Source: Coffea arabica (taxonomy: Eukaryota > Streptophyta > Magnoliopsida > Gentianales > Rubiaceae). Taken from it: a DNA stretch of 64,000 nt. The position numbers and the translations under genes were made by a program. The first letter of the stretch is position 1. Every line of letters begins with the position of its first letter. The notes under the pieces were generated by a model. That model was not told the DNA's origin and ran no database searches. It was given only the letters and a program-made list of their open reading frames with translations. Shown in pieces: positions 1 to 8,617 of this stretch. Where the stretch lies: contig NC_092330.1 of assembly GCF_036785885.1 (NCBI RefSeq), positions 20,122,525 through 20,186,524 of the forward strand, given 5' to 3'.

Positions 1-250
1 GGATCGTCGGTCAAAGTTGTCGGCGCAAATGTATAAGCGCAAGCGTGAAGGATCAATTTCAGGATAATTGAGAGTTGTGCGACGAGGGAAAAAAAAGGTG
101 CAAAGCAACAAGAAAAAAATATAAAAGTAAATAAATAAAAGGATGAGAAGAAATTCATGAATTGACGCTTAGAATGAATTCGGGTCCAGAAAAGCCAAAC
201 TGCTTCACAGGACGTGGCAGTTTAAAAGAATAAAGCGAAAGGAACATGGC
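1..250. other. 5S intergenic spacer (partial, 5' end cut by window)
   Basis: This is the downstream 250 bp of a spacer. It matches the spacer before the type A copy at 5489, including the rare AGAAG variant near base 145, so the 7324-bp repeat pattern continues to the left of the window. It holds the TTTAAAAG box 30 bases before the 5S start. No gene is seen. Confidence 0.9.
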
Positions 251-335
251 GGGTGCGATCATACCAGCACTAATGCACCGGATCCCATCAGAACTTCGAA
301 GTTAAGCGTGCTTGGGCGACAGTAGTACTAGGATG

Positions 336-343
336 GGTGACCC
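336..343. repeat. Target site duplication, left copy (GGTGACCC)
   Basis: 5S bases 86-93. The same 8 bases recur at 849-856, directly after the element. In uninterrupted genes the motif occurs once, followed by CCTGGG, which proves the insertion site. All 52 complete interrupted copies keep both repeats unchanged. Confidence 0.95.
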
Positions 344-366
344 TAGGCCGGTCAACGGGTCGGGTC
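344..366. repeat. Left terminal inverted repeat of the hAT element
   Basis: Pairs with 826-848 with four mismatches (bases 5, 6, 7 and 17). Copies with CCT at bases 5-7 have three mismatches, so CCT is probably older than CCG. Bases 5-6 read CC here where the right end has GG, in every copy. Confidence 0.88.
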
Positions 367-396
367 TACACCCGGATCCGGATCGGATCCTTGAAA

Positions 397-401
397 TTTT
401 T
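397..401 (+). terminator. Potential RNA polymerase III stop inside the element (T5)
   Basis: First run of at least five T after the 5S start at 251, at transcript base 147. It is T5 in types A, B and D and T6 in type C and CM (for example 3015-3020). A transcript started from the 5S promoter would end here, giving an RNA of about 150 nt: 93 nt of 5S plus about 55-60 nt of element. A second run, T6, follows at 448-453. Confidence 0.5.
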
Positions 402-447
402 GCTGGTATGGGTAGGGATTTAATTCCGTTATCCGGATCCGAATCCG

Positions 448-453
448 TTTTTT
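448..453 (+). terminator. Second potential RNA polymerase III stop inside the element (T6)
   Basis: T6 on the coding strand of the 5S gene, 203 bases from the 5S start. It is present in all copies and would catch read-through from the T5/T6 tract upstream. Confidence 0.45.
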
Positions 454-464
454 CAAACAAAAAA

Positions 465-499
465 ACGGGTCGGATACGGAATATAGTATTCCGACCCGT
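465..499. repeat. Internal inverted repeat (stem-loop) in the hAT element
   Basis: ACGGGTCGGA at the left pairs with TCCGACCCGT at the right around an AT-rich centre of 15 bases. It lies just after the T6 tract at 448-453. In CM copies base 123 (the C of ACGGG) is T, which breaks one pair. It may be part of the subterminal transposase-binding repeats. Confidence 0.75.
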
Positions 500-825
500 A
501 CTAGACCCGGATCCGGATATAAATGATTTAATAATTTATAAAAAATATATATTATCAATATAATTTGATTAGGATGATGTATTTGAGTAAAATCAATTTG
601 ATTTATTTTCTTATTTGGTTTTTTCTTTGCATTAGCTAGAAATTAGTTTACAAATATATCTTTTTCTCTTTTTTGTTAGAAATTATAAATTTTGGCAAAT
701 TTGTTCGGGTAGACCCGACCCGGATCCGAGACTCGCCGGGTCCGGATCCGGAACACCGAATAAAAGACCCGTCGGGTAAACGGGTCGGATCCGGGTCCGG
801 GTCCGGAATAAAGAATTCCGGCCCG

Positions 826-848
826 GACCCGGCCCGTTGACACCCCTA
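826..848. repeat. Right terminal inverted repeat of the hAT element
   Basis: Read on the - strand it starts TAGGGGTGTCAACGGG, the intact-looking hAT terminus. It is nearly constant in all copies; in most CM copies A482 lies just inside it. Confidence 0.88.
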
Positions 849-856
849 GGTGACCC
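849..856. repeat. Target site duplication, right copy (GGTGACCC)
   Basis: Perfect 8-bp match to 336-343. The 5S sequence resumes with CCTGGG straight after it. Confidence 0.95.
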
Positions 857-883
857 CCTGGGAAATCCTCGTGTTGCACCCCT

Positions 884-1293
884 CCCTTTTTTGTTTCGAA
901 ATCCAAATTTTCCCTTCGTTCTTTATGCTGTAGTAATTTAGCTCCGTCGGAACGATTGCTTTATATTTTGCTTCTCATCGAAGCATGAAGGCGGATCTGA
1001 AGGCGCGAGACAAGTCAGGAACGGTACGGCTGGATCGAAGCCCGGATCGTCGGTCAAAGTTGTCGGCGCAAATGCATAAGCGCAAGCGTGAAGGATCAAT
1101 TTCAGGATAATTGAGAGTTGTGCGACGAGGGAAAAAAAAGGTGCAAAGCAACAAGAAAAAAATATAAAAGTAAATAAATAAAAGGATGAGAGGAAATTCA
1201 TGAATTGACGCTTAGAATGAATTCGGGTCCAGAAAAGCCAAACTGCTTCACAGGACGTGGCAGTTTAAAAGAATAAAGCGAAAGGAACATGGC
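884..1293. other. 5S intergenic spacer, L form (410 bp)
   Basis: Holds the T6 terminator at its start, an A-rich tract near 1130-1180 and the TTTAAAAG box at -30 to -23 before the next gene. Marks of the L form: GTTGTGCGACG, a run of eight A followed by GGTGCAAAG, AGAGGAAATTCATG, and GCCAAACTG before GACGTGGCAG. The short frames on both strands are not conserved as proteins and are chance. Confidence 0.88.
887..892 (+). terminator. RNA polymerase III terminator of the 5S unit (T6)
   Basis: T6 beginning 4 bases after the 5S 3' end, followed by G and TTT. The same arrangement follows every copy, interrupted or not. Confidence 0.9.
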
Positions 1294-1926
1294 GGGTGCG
1301 ATCATACCAGCACTAATGCACCGGATCCCATCAGAACTTCGAAGTTAAGCGTGCTTGGGCGACAGTAGTACTAGGATGGGTGACCCTAGGCCGGTCAACG
1401 GGTCGGGTCTACACCCGGATCCGGATCGGATCCCTGAAATTTTTGCGGGTATGGGTAGGGATTTAATTCCGTTATCCGGATCCGGATCCGTTTTTTCAAA
1501 CAAAAAAACGGGTCGGATACGGAATATAGTATTCCGACCCGTATTAGACCCGGATCCGGATATAAATGATTTAATAATTTATAAAAAATATATATTATCA
1601 ATATAATTTGATTAGGATGATGTATTTGAGTAAAATCAATTTGATTTATTTTCTTATTTGGTTTTTTCTTTGCATTAGCTAGAAATTAGTTTACAAATAT
1701 ATCTTTTTCTCTTTTTTGTTAGAAATTATAAATTTTGGCAAATTTGTTCGGGTAGACCCGACCCGGATCCGAGACTCGCCGGGTCCGGATCCGGAACACC
1801 GAATAAAAGACCCGTCGGGTAAACGGGTCGGCTCCGGGTCCGGGTCCGGAATAATGAATTCCGGCCCGGACCCGGCCCGTTGACACCCCTAGGTGACCCC
1901 CTGGGAAATCCTCGTGTTGCACCCCT
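1294..1926 (+). pseudogene. 5S rRNA: 5S rRNA gene split by hAT element, copy 2 (type D0)
   Basis: T46, C70 and A102; consensus first ten bases. It directly precedes a class I uninterrupted gene, the place held by type D in the later repeats, and differs from D only slightly. Confidence 0.94.
1387..1891. mobile_element. hAT element, copy 2 (type D0)
   Basis: C170 with A302 and C446, CCG at TIR bases 5-7. It looks like the ancestor of type D before the C170T change. Confidence 0.9.
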
Positions 1927-2338
1927 CCCTTTTTTGTTTCGAAATCCAAATTTTCCCTTCGTTCTTTATGCTGTAGTAATTTAGCTCCGTCGGAACGATT
2001 GCTTTATATTTTGCTTCTCATCGAAGCATGAAGGCGGATCTGAAGGCGCGAGACAAGTCAGGAACGGTACGGCTGGATCGAAGCCCGGATCGTCGGTCAA
2101 AGTTGTCGGCGCAAATGTATAAGCGCAAGCGTGAAGGATCAATTTCAGGATAATTGAGAGTTGCGCGACGAGGGAAAAAAAAATGGTGCAAATCAACAAG
2201 AAAAAAATGTAAAAGTAAATAAATAAAAGGATGAGGGGAAATTCTTGAATTGACGCTTAAAATGAATTCGGGTCCAGAAAAGCCACACTGCTTCACAGGA
2301 CGGGGCAGTTTAAAAGAATAAAGCGAAAGGAACATGGC
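1927..2338. other. 5S intergenic spacer, R form (412 bp)
   Basis: Spacer found before uninterrupted genes. Marks of the R form: GTTGCGCGACG, a run of nine A followed by TGGTGCAAATC, GAGGGGAAATTCTTG, CTTAAAATG, and GCCACACTG before GACGGGGCAG. It differs from the L form at roughly a dozen bases, so the two spacers trace separate lineages of unit. Confidence 0.88.
2309..2316 (+). promoter_or_regulatory. TATA-like box of the 5S gene (-30 to -23)
   Basis: TTTAAAAG at the distance where plant 5S genes carry an AT-rich start element. It is unchanged before every copy in the window. Confidence 0.65.
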
Positions 2339-2458
2339 TGGTGCGATCATACCAGCACTAATGCACCGGATCCCATCAGAACTCCGAAGTTAAGCGTGCT
2401 TGGGCGAGAGTAGTACTAGGATGGGTGACCCCCTGGGAAGTCCTCGTGTTGCACCCCT
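2339..2458 (+). rRNA. 5S rRNA: 5S ribosomal RNA gene, uninterrupted, class I
   Basis: A full 120-nt plant 5S gene, product a part of the large ribosomal subunit. It starts TGGTGCGATC instead of GGGTGCGATC: T at +1 replaces the usual G, weakening the last pair of helix I or shifting the start by one. All other bases fit the angiosperm consensus, including G58 in box A, G70, and the join GGTGACCCCCTGGG without any transposon footprint. The -1 base is the conserved C. A T6 stop follows at 2462-2467. Of the uninterrupted genes in the window, class I (here, 9663 and 16987) is the closest to consensus and the best candidate for expression. Confidence 0.96.
2388..2435 (+). promoter_or_regulatory. 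Internal control region of the 5S gene (box A, intermediate element, box C)
   Basis: By the published numbering of 5S genes, box A is about gene bases 50-64, the intermediate element 67-72 and box C 80-97; TFIIIA binds here. In this copy all three fit the plant consensus. Class II genes have A58 in box A; interrupted copies have C70 in the intermediate element and lose box C continuity after base 93. Confidence 0.8.
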
Positions 2459-2461
2459 CCC

Positions 2462-2467
2462 TTTTTT
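2462..2467 (+). terminator. RNA polymerase III terminator of an uninterrupted 5S gene (T6)
   Basis: T6 starting 4 bases after the gene end at 2458, a classic polymerase III stop. Confidence 0.92.
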
Positions 2468-2961
2468 GTTTCGAAATCCAAATTTCCCCTTCGTTCTTTA
2501 TGCTGTAGTAATTTAGCTCCGTCGGAACGATTGCTTGATATTTTGCTTCTCATCGAAGCATGAAGGCGGATCTGAAGGCGCGAGACAAGTCAGGAACGGT
2601 ACGGCTGGATCGAAGCCCGGATCGTCGGTCAAAGTTGTCGGCGCAAATGTATAAGCGGAAGCGTGAAGGATCAATTTCAGGATAATTGAGAGTTGTGCGA
2701 CGAGGGAAAAAAAAGGTGCAAAGCAACAAGAAAAAAATATAAAAGTAAATAAATAAAAGGATGAGAGGAAATTCATGAATTGACGCTTAGAATGAATTCG
2801 GGTCCAGAAAAGCCAAACTGCTTCACAGGACGTGGCAGTTTAAAAGAATAAAGCGAAAGGAACATGGCGGGTGCGATCATACCAGCACTAATGCACCGGA
2901 TCCCATCAGAACTCCGAAGTTAAGCGTGCTTGGGCGACAGTAGTACTAGGATGGGTGACCC

Positions 2962-3466
2962 TAGGCCTGTCAACGGGTCGGGTCTAGACCCGGATCCGGA
3001 TCGGATCGCTGAAATTTTTTCGGGTATGGGTAGGGATTTAATTCCGTTATCCGGATCCGGATCCGTTTTTTCAAACAAAAAAACGGGTCGGATACGGAAT
3101 ATAGTATTCCGACCCGTATTAGACCCGGATCCGGATATAAATGATTTAATAATTTATAAAAAATATATATTATCAATATAATTTGATTAGGATGATGTAT
3201 TTGAGTAAAATCAATTTGATTTATTTTCTTATTTGGTTTTTTCTTTGCATTAGTTAGAAATTAGTTTACAAATATATTTTTTTCTCTTTTTTGTTAGAAA
3301 TTATAAATTTTGGCAAATTTGTTCGGGTAGACCCGACCCGGATCCGAGACTCGCCGGGTCCGGATCCGGAACACAGAATAAAAGACCCGTCGGGTAAACG
3401 GGTCGGATCCGGGTCCGGGTCCGGAATAATGAATTCCGGCCCGGACCCGGCCCGTTGACACCCCTA
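2962..3466. mobile_element. hAT element, copy 3 (type C)
   Basis: CCT at TIR bases 5-7 (20 of 23 TIR matches), T293, A446, and a longer T6 tract at 3015-3020. Confidence 0.9.
3015..3020 (+). terminator. Potential RNA polymerase III stop in a type C element (T6)
   Basis: At gene base 147-152; the type C form of the T5 tract seen at 397-401, and a stronger stop by length. Confidence 0.5.
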
Positions 3467-3913
3467 GGTGACCCCCTGGGAAATCCTCGTGTTGCACCCC
3501 TCCCTTTTTTGTTTCGAAATCCAAATTTCCCCTTCGTTCTTTATGCTGTAGTAATTTAGCTCCGTCGGAACGATTGCTTTATATTTTGCTTCTCATCGAA
3601 GCATGAAGGCGGATCTGAAGGCGCGAGACAAGTCAGGAACGGTACGGCTGGATCGAAACCCGGATCGTCGGTCAAAGTTGTCGGCGCAAATGTATAAGTG
3701 CAAGCGTGAAGGATCAATTTCAGAATAATTGAGAGTTGCGCGACGAGGGAAAAAAAAATGGTGCAAATCAACAAGAAAAAAATGTAAAAGTAAATAAATA
3801 AAAGGATGAGGGGAAATTCTTGAATTGACGCTTAAAATGAATTCGGGTCCAGAAAAGCCACACTGCTTCACAGGACGGGGCAGTTTAAAAGAATAAAGCG
3901 AAAGGAACATGGT

Positions 3914-4546
3914 GGGTGCGATCATACCAGCACTAATGCACCGGATCCCATCAGAACTCCGAAGTTAAGCATGCTTGGGCGAGAGTAGTACTAGGATGGG
4001 TGACCCTAGGCCTGTCAACGGGTCGGGTCTAGACCCGGATCCGGATCGGATCGCTGAAATTTTTTCGGGTATGGGTAGGGATTTAATTCCGTTATCCGGA
4101 TCCGGATCCGTTTTTTCAAACAAAAAAACGGGTCGGATACGGAATATAGTATTCCGACCCGTATTAGACCCGGATCCGGATATAAATGATTTAATAATTT
4201 ATAAAAAATATATATTATCAATATAATTTGATTAGGATGATGTATTTGAGTAAAATCAATTTGATTTATTTTCTTATTTGGTTTTTTCTTTGCATTAGTT
4301 AGAAATTAGTTTACAAATATATTTTTTTCTCTTTTTTGTTAGAAATTATAAATTTTGGCAAATTTGTTCGGGTAGACCCGACCCGGATCCGAGACTCGCC
4401 GGGTCCGGATCCGGAACACAGAATAAAAGACCCGTCGGGTAAACGGGTCGGATCCGGGTCCGGGTCCGGAATAATGAATTCCGGCCCGGACCCGGCCCGT
4501 TGACACCCCTAGGTGACCCCCTGGGAAATCCTCGTGTTGCACCCCT
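3914..4546 (+). pseudogene. 5S rRNA: 5S rRNA gene split by hAT element, copy 4 (type C-prime)
   Basis: The 5' part is of class II uninterrupted type (T at -1, C46, A58, G70, R spacer upstream), the part after the element is of interrupted type (A102). A recombinant between the two lineages. Confidence 0.94.
4007..4511. mobile_element. hAT element, copy 4 (type C, in C-prime unit)
   Basis: Same variants as copy 3: CCT, T293, A446, T6 tract. Confidence 0.9.
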
Positions 4547-4958
4547 CCCTTTTTTGTTTCGAAATCCAAATTTCCCCTTCGTTCTTTATGCTGTAGTAAT
4601 TTAGCTCCGTCGGAACGATTGCTTTATATTTTGCTTCTCATCGAAGCATGAAGGCGGATCTGAAGGCGCGAGACAAGTCAGGAACGGTACGGCTGGATCG
4701 AAACCCGGATCGTCGGTCAAAGTTGTCGGCGCAAATGTATAAGTGCAAGCGTGAAGGATCAATTTCAGAATAATTGAGAGTTGCGCGACGAGGGAAAAAA
4801 AAATGGTGCAAATCAACAAGAAAAAAATGTAAAAGTAAATAAATAAAAGGATGAGGGGAAATTCTTGAATTGACGCTTAAAATGAATTCGGGTCCAGAAA
4901 AGCCACACTGCTTCACAGGACGGGGCAGTTTAAAAGAATAAAGCGAAAGGAACATGGT

Positions 4959-5078
4959 GGGTGCGATCATACCAGCACTAATGCACCGGATCCCATCAGA
5001 ACTCCGAAGTTAAGCATGCTTGGGCGAGAGTAGTACTAGGATGGGTGACCCCCTGGGAAGTCCTCGTGTTGCACCCCT
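4959..5078 (+). rRNA. 5S rRNA: 5S ribosomal RNA gene, uninterrupted, class II
   Basis: A full 120-nt gene starting GGGTGCGATC and ending GCACCCCT. It differs from consensus at one base, A58 for G in the box A region (AAGCATGC), and has T instead of the conserved C at -1. Both changes lie at sites known to matter for 5S transcription in plants, so output may be low; this is inference. The same two changes mark all 14 class II genes here. Confidence 0.96.
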
Positions 5079-5488
5079 CCCTTTTTTGTTTCGAAATCCA
5101 AATTTCCCCTTCGTTCTTTATGCTGTAGTAATTTAGCTCCGTCGGAACGATTGCTTTATATTTTGCTTCTTATCGAAGCATGAAGGCGGATCTGAAGGCG
5201 CGAGACAAGTCAGGAACGGTACGGCTGGATCGAAGCCCGGATCGTCGGTCAAAGTTGTCGGCGCAAATGTATAAGCGCAAGCGTGAAGGATCAATTTCAG
5301 GATAATTGAGAGTTGTGCGACGAGGGAAAAAAAAGGTGCAAAGCAACAAGAAAAAAATATAAAAGTAAATAAATAAAAGGATGAGAAGAAATTCATGAAT
5401 TGACGCTTAGAATGAATTCGGGTCCAGAAAAGCCAAACTGCTTCACAGGACGTGGCAGTTTAAAAGAATAAAGCGAAAGGAACATGGC

Positions 5489-6121
5489 GGGTGCGATCAT
5501 ACCAGCACTAATGCACCGGATCCCATCAGAACTTCGAAGTTAAGCGTGCTTGGGCGACAGTAGTACTAGGATGGGTGACCCTAGGCCGGTCAACGGGTCG
5601 GGTCTACACCCGGATCCGGATCGGATCCTTGAAATTTTTGCTGGTATGGGTAGGGATTTAATTCCGTTATCCGGATCCGAATCCGTTTTTTCAAACAAAA
5701 AAACGGGTCGGATACGGAATATAGTATTCCGACCCGTACTAGACCCGGATCCGGATATAAATGATTTAATAATTTATAAAAAATATATATTATCAATATA
5801 ATTTGATTAGGATGATGTATTTGAGTAAAATCAATTTGATTTATTTTCTTATTTGGTTTTTTCTTTGCATTAGCTAGAAATTAGTTTACAAATATATCTT
5901 TTTCTCTTTTTTGTTAGAAATTATAAATTTTGGCAAATTTGTTCGGGTAGACCCGACCCGGATCCGAGACTCGCCGGGTCCGGATCCGGAACACCGAATA
6001 AAAGACCCGTCGGGTAAACGGGTCGGATCCGGGTCCGGGTCCGGAATAAAGAATTCCGGCCCGGACCCGGCCCGTTGACACCCCTAGGTGACCCCCTGGG
6101 AAATCCTCGTGTTGCACCCCT
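5489..6121 (+). pseudogene. 5S rRNA: 5S rRNA gene split by hAT element, copy 5 (type A)
   Basis: T46, C70, A102. First unit of a complete 7324-bp higher-order repeat. Confidence 0.94.
5582..6086. mobile_element. hAT element, copy 5 (type A)
   Basis: A99, A446, A469, same as copy 1. Confidence 0.9.
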
Positions 6122-6531
6122 CCCTTTTTTGTTTCGAAATCCAAATTTTCCCTTCGTTCTTTATGCTGTAGTAATTTAGCTCCGTCGGAACGATTGCTTT
6201 ATATTTTGCTTCTCATCGAAGCATGAAGGCGGATCTGAAGGCGCGAGACAAGTCAGGAACGGTACGGCTGAATCGAATCCCGGATCGTCGGTCAATGTTG
6301 TCGGCGCAAATGCATAAGCGCAAGCGTGAAGGATCAATTTCAGGATAATTGAGAGTTGTGCGACGAGGGAAAAAAAAGGTGCAAAGCAACAAGAAAAAAA
6401 TATAAAAGTAAATAAATAAAAGGATGAGAGGAAATTCATGAATTGACGCTTAGAATGAATTCGGGTCCAGAAAAGCCAAACTGCTTCACAGGACGTGGCA
6501 GTTTAAAAGAATAAAGCGAAAGGAACATGGC

Positions 6532-7164
6532 GGGTGTGATCATACCAGCACTAATGCACCGGATCCCATCAGAACTTCGAAGTTAAGCGTGCTTGGGCGA
6601 CAGTAGTACTAGGATGGGTGACCCTAGGCCGGTCAACGGGTCGGGTCTACACCCGGATCCGGATCGGATCCCTGAAATTTTTGCGGGTATGGGTAGGGAT
6701 TTAATTCCGTTATCCGGATCCGGATCCGTTTTTTCAAACAAAAAAACGGGTCGGATACGGAATATAGTATTCCGACCCGTATTAGACCCGGATCCGGATA
6801 TAAATGATTTAATAATTTATAAAAAATATATATTATCAATATAATTTGATTAGGATGATGTATTTGAGTAAAATCAATTTGATTTATTTTCTTATTTGGT
6901 TTTTTCTTTGCATTAGCTAGAAATTTGTTTACAAATATATCTTTTTCTCTTTTTTGTTAGAAATTATAAATTTTGGCAAATTTGTTCGGGTAGACCCGAC
7001 CCGGATCCGAGACTCGCCGGGTCCGGATCCGGAACACCGAATAAAAGACCCGTCGGGTAAACGGGTCGGCTCCGGGTCCGGGTCCGGAATAATGAATTCC
7101 GGCCCGGACCCGGCCCGTTGACACCCCTAGGTGACCCCCTGGGAAATCCTCGTGTTGCACCCCT
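6532..7164 (+). pseudogene. 5S rRNA: 5S rRNA gene split by hAT element, copy 6 (type B1)
   Basis: Adds T6 (GGGTGTGATC) to T46, C70, A102. The upstream spacer reads GAATCGAATCCCGG, a private change also found upstream of copies 12 and 18. Confidence 0.94.
6625..7129. mobile_element. hAT element, copy 6 (type B1)
   Basis: CCG at TIR bases 5-7, T302, C446. Confidence 0.9.
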
Positions 7165-7574
7165 CCCTTTTTTGTTTCGAAATCCAAATTTTCCCTTCGT
7201 TCTTTATGCTGTAGTAATTTAGCTCCGTCGGAACGATTGCTTTATATTTTGCTTCTCATCGAAGCATGAAGGCGGATCTGAAGGCGCGAGACAAGTCAGG
7301 AACGGTACGGCTGAATCGAAGCCCGGATCGTCGGTCAATGTTGTCGGCGCAAATGCATAAGCGCAAGCGTGAAGGATCAATTTCAGGATAATTGAGAGTT
7401 GTGCGACGAGGGAAAAAAAAGGTGCAAAGCAACAAGAAAAAAATATAAAAGTAAATAAATAAAAGGATGAGAGGAAATTCATGAATTGACGCTTAGAATG
7501 AATTCGGGTCCAGAAAAGCCAAACTGCTTCACAGGACGTGGCAGTTTAAAAGAATAAAGCGAAAGGAACATGGC

Positions 7575-8207
7575 GGGTGCGATCATACCAGCACTAATGC
7601 ACCGGATCCCATCAGAACTTCGAAGTTAAGCGTGCTTGGGCGACAGTAGTACTAGGATGGGTGACCCTAGGCCTGTCAACGGGTCGGGTCTACACCCGGA
7701 TCCGGATCGGATCCCTGAAATTTTTGCGGGTATGGGTAGGGATTTAATTCCGTTATCCGGATCCGGATCCGTTTTTTCAAACAAAAAAACGGGTCGGATA
7801 CGGAATATAGTATTCCGACCCGTATTAGACCCGGATCCGGATATAAATGATTTAATAATTTATAAAAAATATATATTATCAATATAATTTGATTAGGATG
7901 ATGTATTTGAGTAAAATCAATTTGATTTATTTTCTTATTTGGTTTTTTCTTTGCATTAGCTAGAAATTTGTTTACAAATATATCTTTTTCTCTTTTTTGT
8001 TAGAAATTATAAATTTTGGCAAATTTGTTCGGGTAGACCCGACCCGGATCCGAGACTCGCCGGGTCCGGATCCGGAACACCGAATAAAAGACCCGTCGGG
8101 TAAACGGGTCGGCTCCGGGTCCGGGTCCGGAATAATGAATTCCGGCCCGGACCCGGCCCGTTGACACCCCTAGGTGACCCCCTGGGAAATCCTCGTGTTG
8201 CACCCCT
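7575..8207 (+). pseudogene. 5S rRNA: 5S rRNA gene split by hAT element, copy 7 (type B2)
   Basis: T46, C70, A102 with the consensus C6. Confidence 0.94.
7668..8172. mobile_element. hAT element, copy 7 (type B2)
   Basis: Differs from B1 by CCT at TIR bases 5-7. Confidence 0.9.
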
Positions 8208-8617
8208 CCCTTTTTTGTTTCGAAATCCAAATTTTCCCTTCGTTCTTTATGCTGTAGTAATTTAGCTCCGTCGGAACGATTGCTTTATATTTTGCTTCTC
8301 ATCGAAGCATGAAGGCGGATCTGAAGGCGCGAGACAAGTCAGGAACGGTACGGCTGGATCGAAGCCCGGATCGTCGGTCAAAGTTGTCGGCGCAAATGCA
8401 TAAGCGCAAGCGTGAAGGATCAATTTCAGGATAATTGAGAGTTGTGCGACGAGGGAAAAAAAAGGTGCAAAGCAACAAGAAAAAAATATAAAAGTAAATA
8501 AATAAAAGGATGAGAGGAAATTCATGAATTGACGCTTAGAATGAATTCGGGTCCAGAAAAGCCAAACTGCTTCACAGGACGTGGCAGTTTAAAAGAATAA
8601 AGCGAAAGGAACATGGC

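Larger units (their letters stand above)
344..848. mobile_element. Non-autonomous hAT-superfamily element (MITE-like), copy 1 (type A)
   Basis: A 505-bp element with 23-bp terminal inverted repeats (344-366 and 826-848, 19 of 23 matching). The right end read inwards starts TAGGGGTGTCAACGGG, a terminus typical of plant hAT elements; the left end reads TAGGCCGGTCAACGGG. It is flanked by the 8-bp direct repeat GGTGACCC at 336-343 and 849-856, the target length of hAT transposases. About 170 bp at each end are GC-rich, with many CCGGATCC, GGGTCGGG and GGGTCC motifs, probably former transposase-binding repeats; the middle (about 515-700) is AT-rich. There is no transposase reading frame, so it could only have moved with enzyme supplied elsewhere. 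Variants: A99, A446, A469. Confidence 0.92.
251..883 (+). pseudogene. 5S rRNA: 5S rRNA gene split by hAT element, copy 1 (type A)
   Basis: 5S bases 1-93 are at 251-343 and bases 94-120 at 857-883; together they give exactly 120 nt once the duplicated target is counted once. The copy differs from the uninterrupted genes at T46, C70 and A102. The insertion falls inside the box C part of the internal promoter (about bases 80-97) and separates the 3' strand of terminal helix I (about 110-119) from its partner, so no normal 5S RNA can form. Box A (about 50-64) is consensus, and the -1 C and the TATA-like TTTAAAAG at 221-228 remain, so initiation by RNA polymerase III is still possible. A transcript would meet T5 in the element at 397-401. 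Confidence 0.95.
2869..3501 (+). pseudogene. 5S rRNA: 5S rRNA gene split by hAT element, copy 3 (type C)
   Basis: C46 as in consensus, but C70 and A102. Follows the class I gene. Confidence 0.94.
251..5488 (+). repeat. Higher-order repeat, 7324-bp family, short copy (5238 bp)
   Basis: Order: A, D0, class I, C, C-prime, class II. It is shorter than the full repeat by exactly two 1043-bp units (B1 and B2). Confidence 0.88.

Noticed and set aside
312-563. 83-residue open frame on the + strand, repeated in every long unit
   Set aside because: It starts inside the 5S gene and runs through the element's GC motifs, giving low-complexity DPDPD and GSGS text. No ribosomal, transposase or other domain is seen, and frame conservation simply follows DNA identity between copies.
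344-848. An intron in the 5S gene
   Set aside because: Polymerase III 5S transcripts are not spliced, no splice or self-splicing core is seen, and the 8-bp duplication with TIRs explains the insert fully.
251-883. Cassandra-type terminal-repeat element carrying 5S sequence
   Set aside because: Those elements carry a 5S-like segment inside direct terminal repeats with a primer-binding site. Here whole tandem 5S genes contain an inverted-repeat element with an 8-bp target duplication, so the relation is the reverse.
676-906. 76-residue open frame on the - strand across the element's right end
   Set aside because: Covers the TIR, the 5S 3' end and the terminator; no codon pattern or domain. 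A shadow of conserved repeat DNA.
2018-2350. 110-residue (and 72-, 87- and 122-residue) open frames on the - strand of the spacer
   Set aside because: They change start and reading frame with the length of the spacer A-run and differ between spacer forms, which is not how a protein gene behaves.
2339-2458. Whole genes as products of element excision
   Set aside because: hAT excision usually leaves altered duplicated bases. All 17 whole genes have a single clean GGTGACCCCCTGGG and lack C70 and A102, so they come from units never hit.
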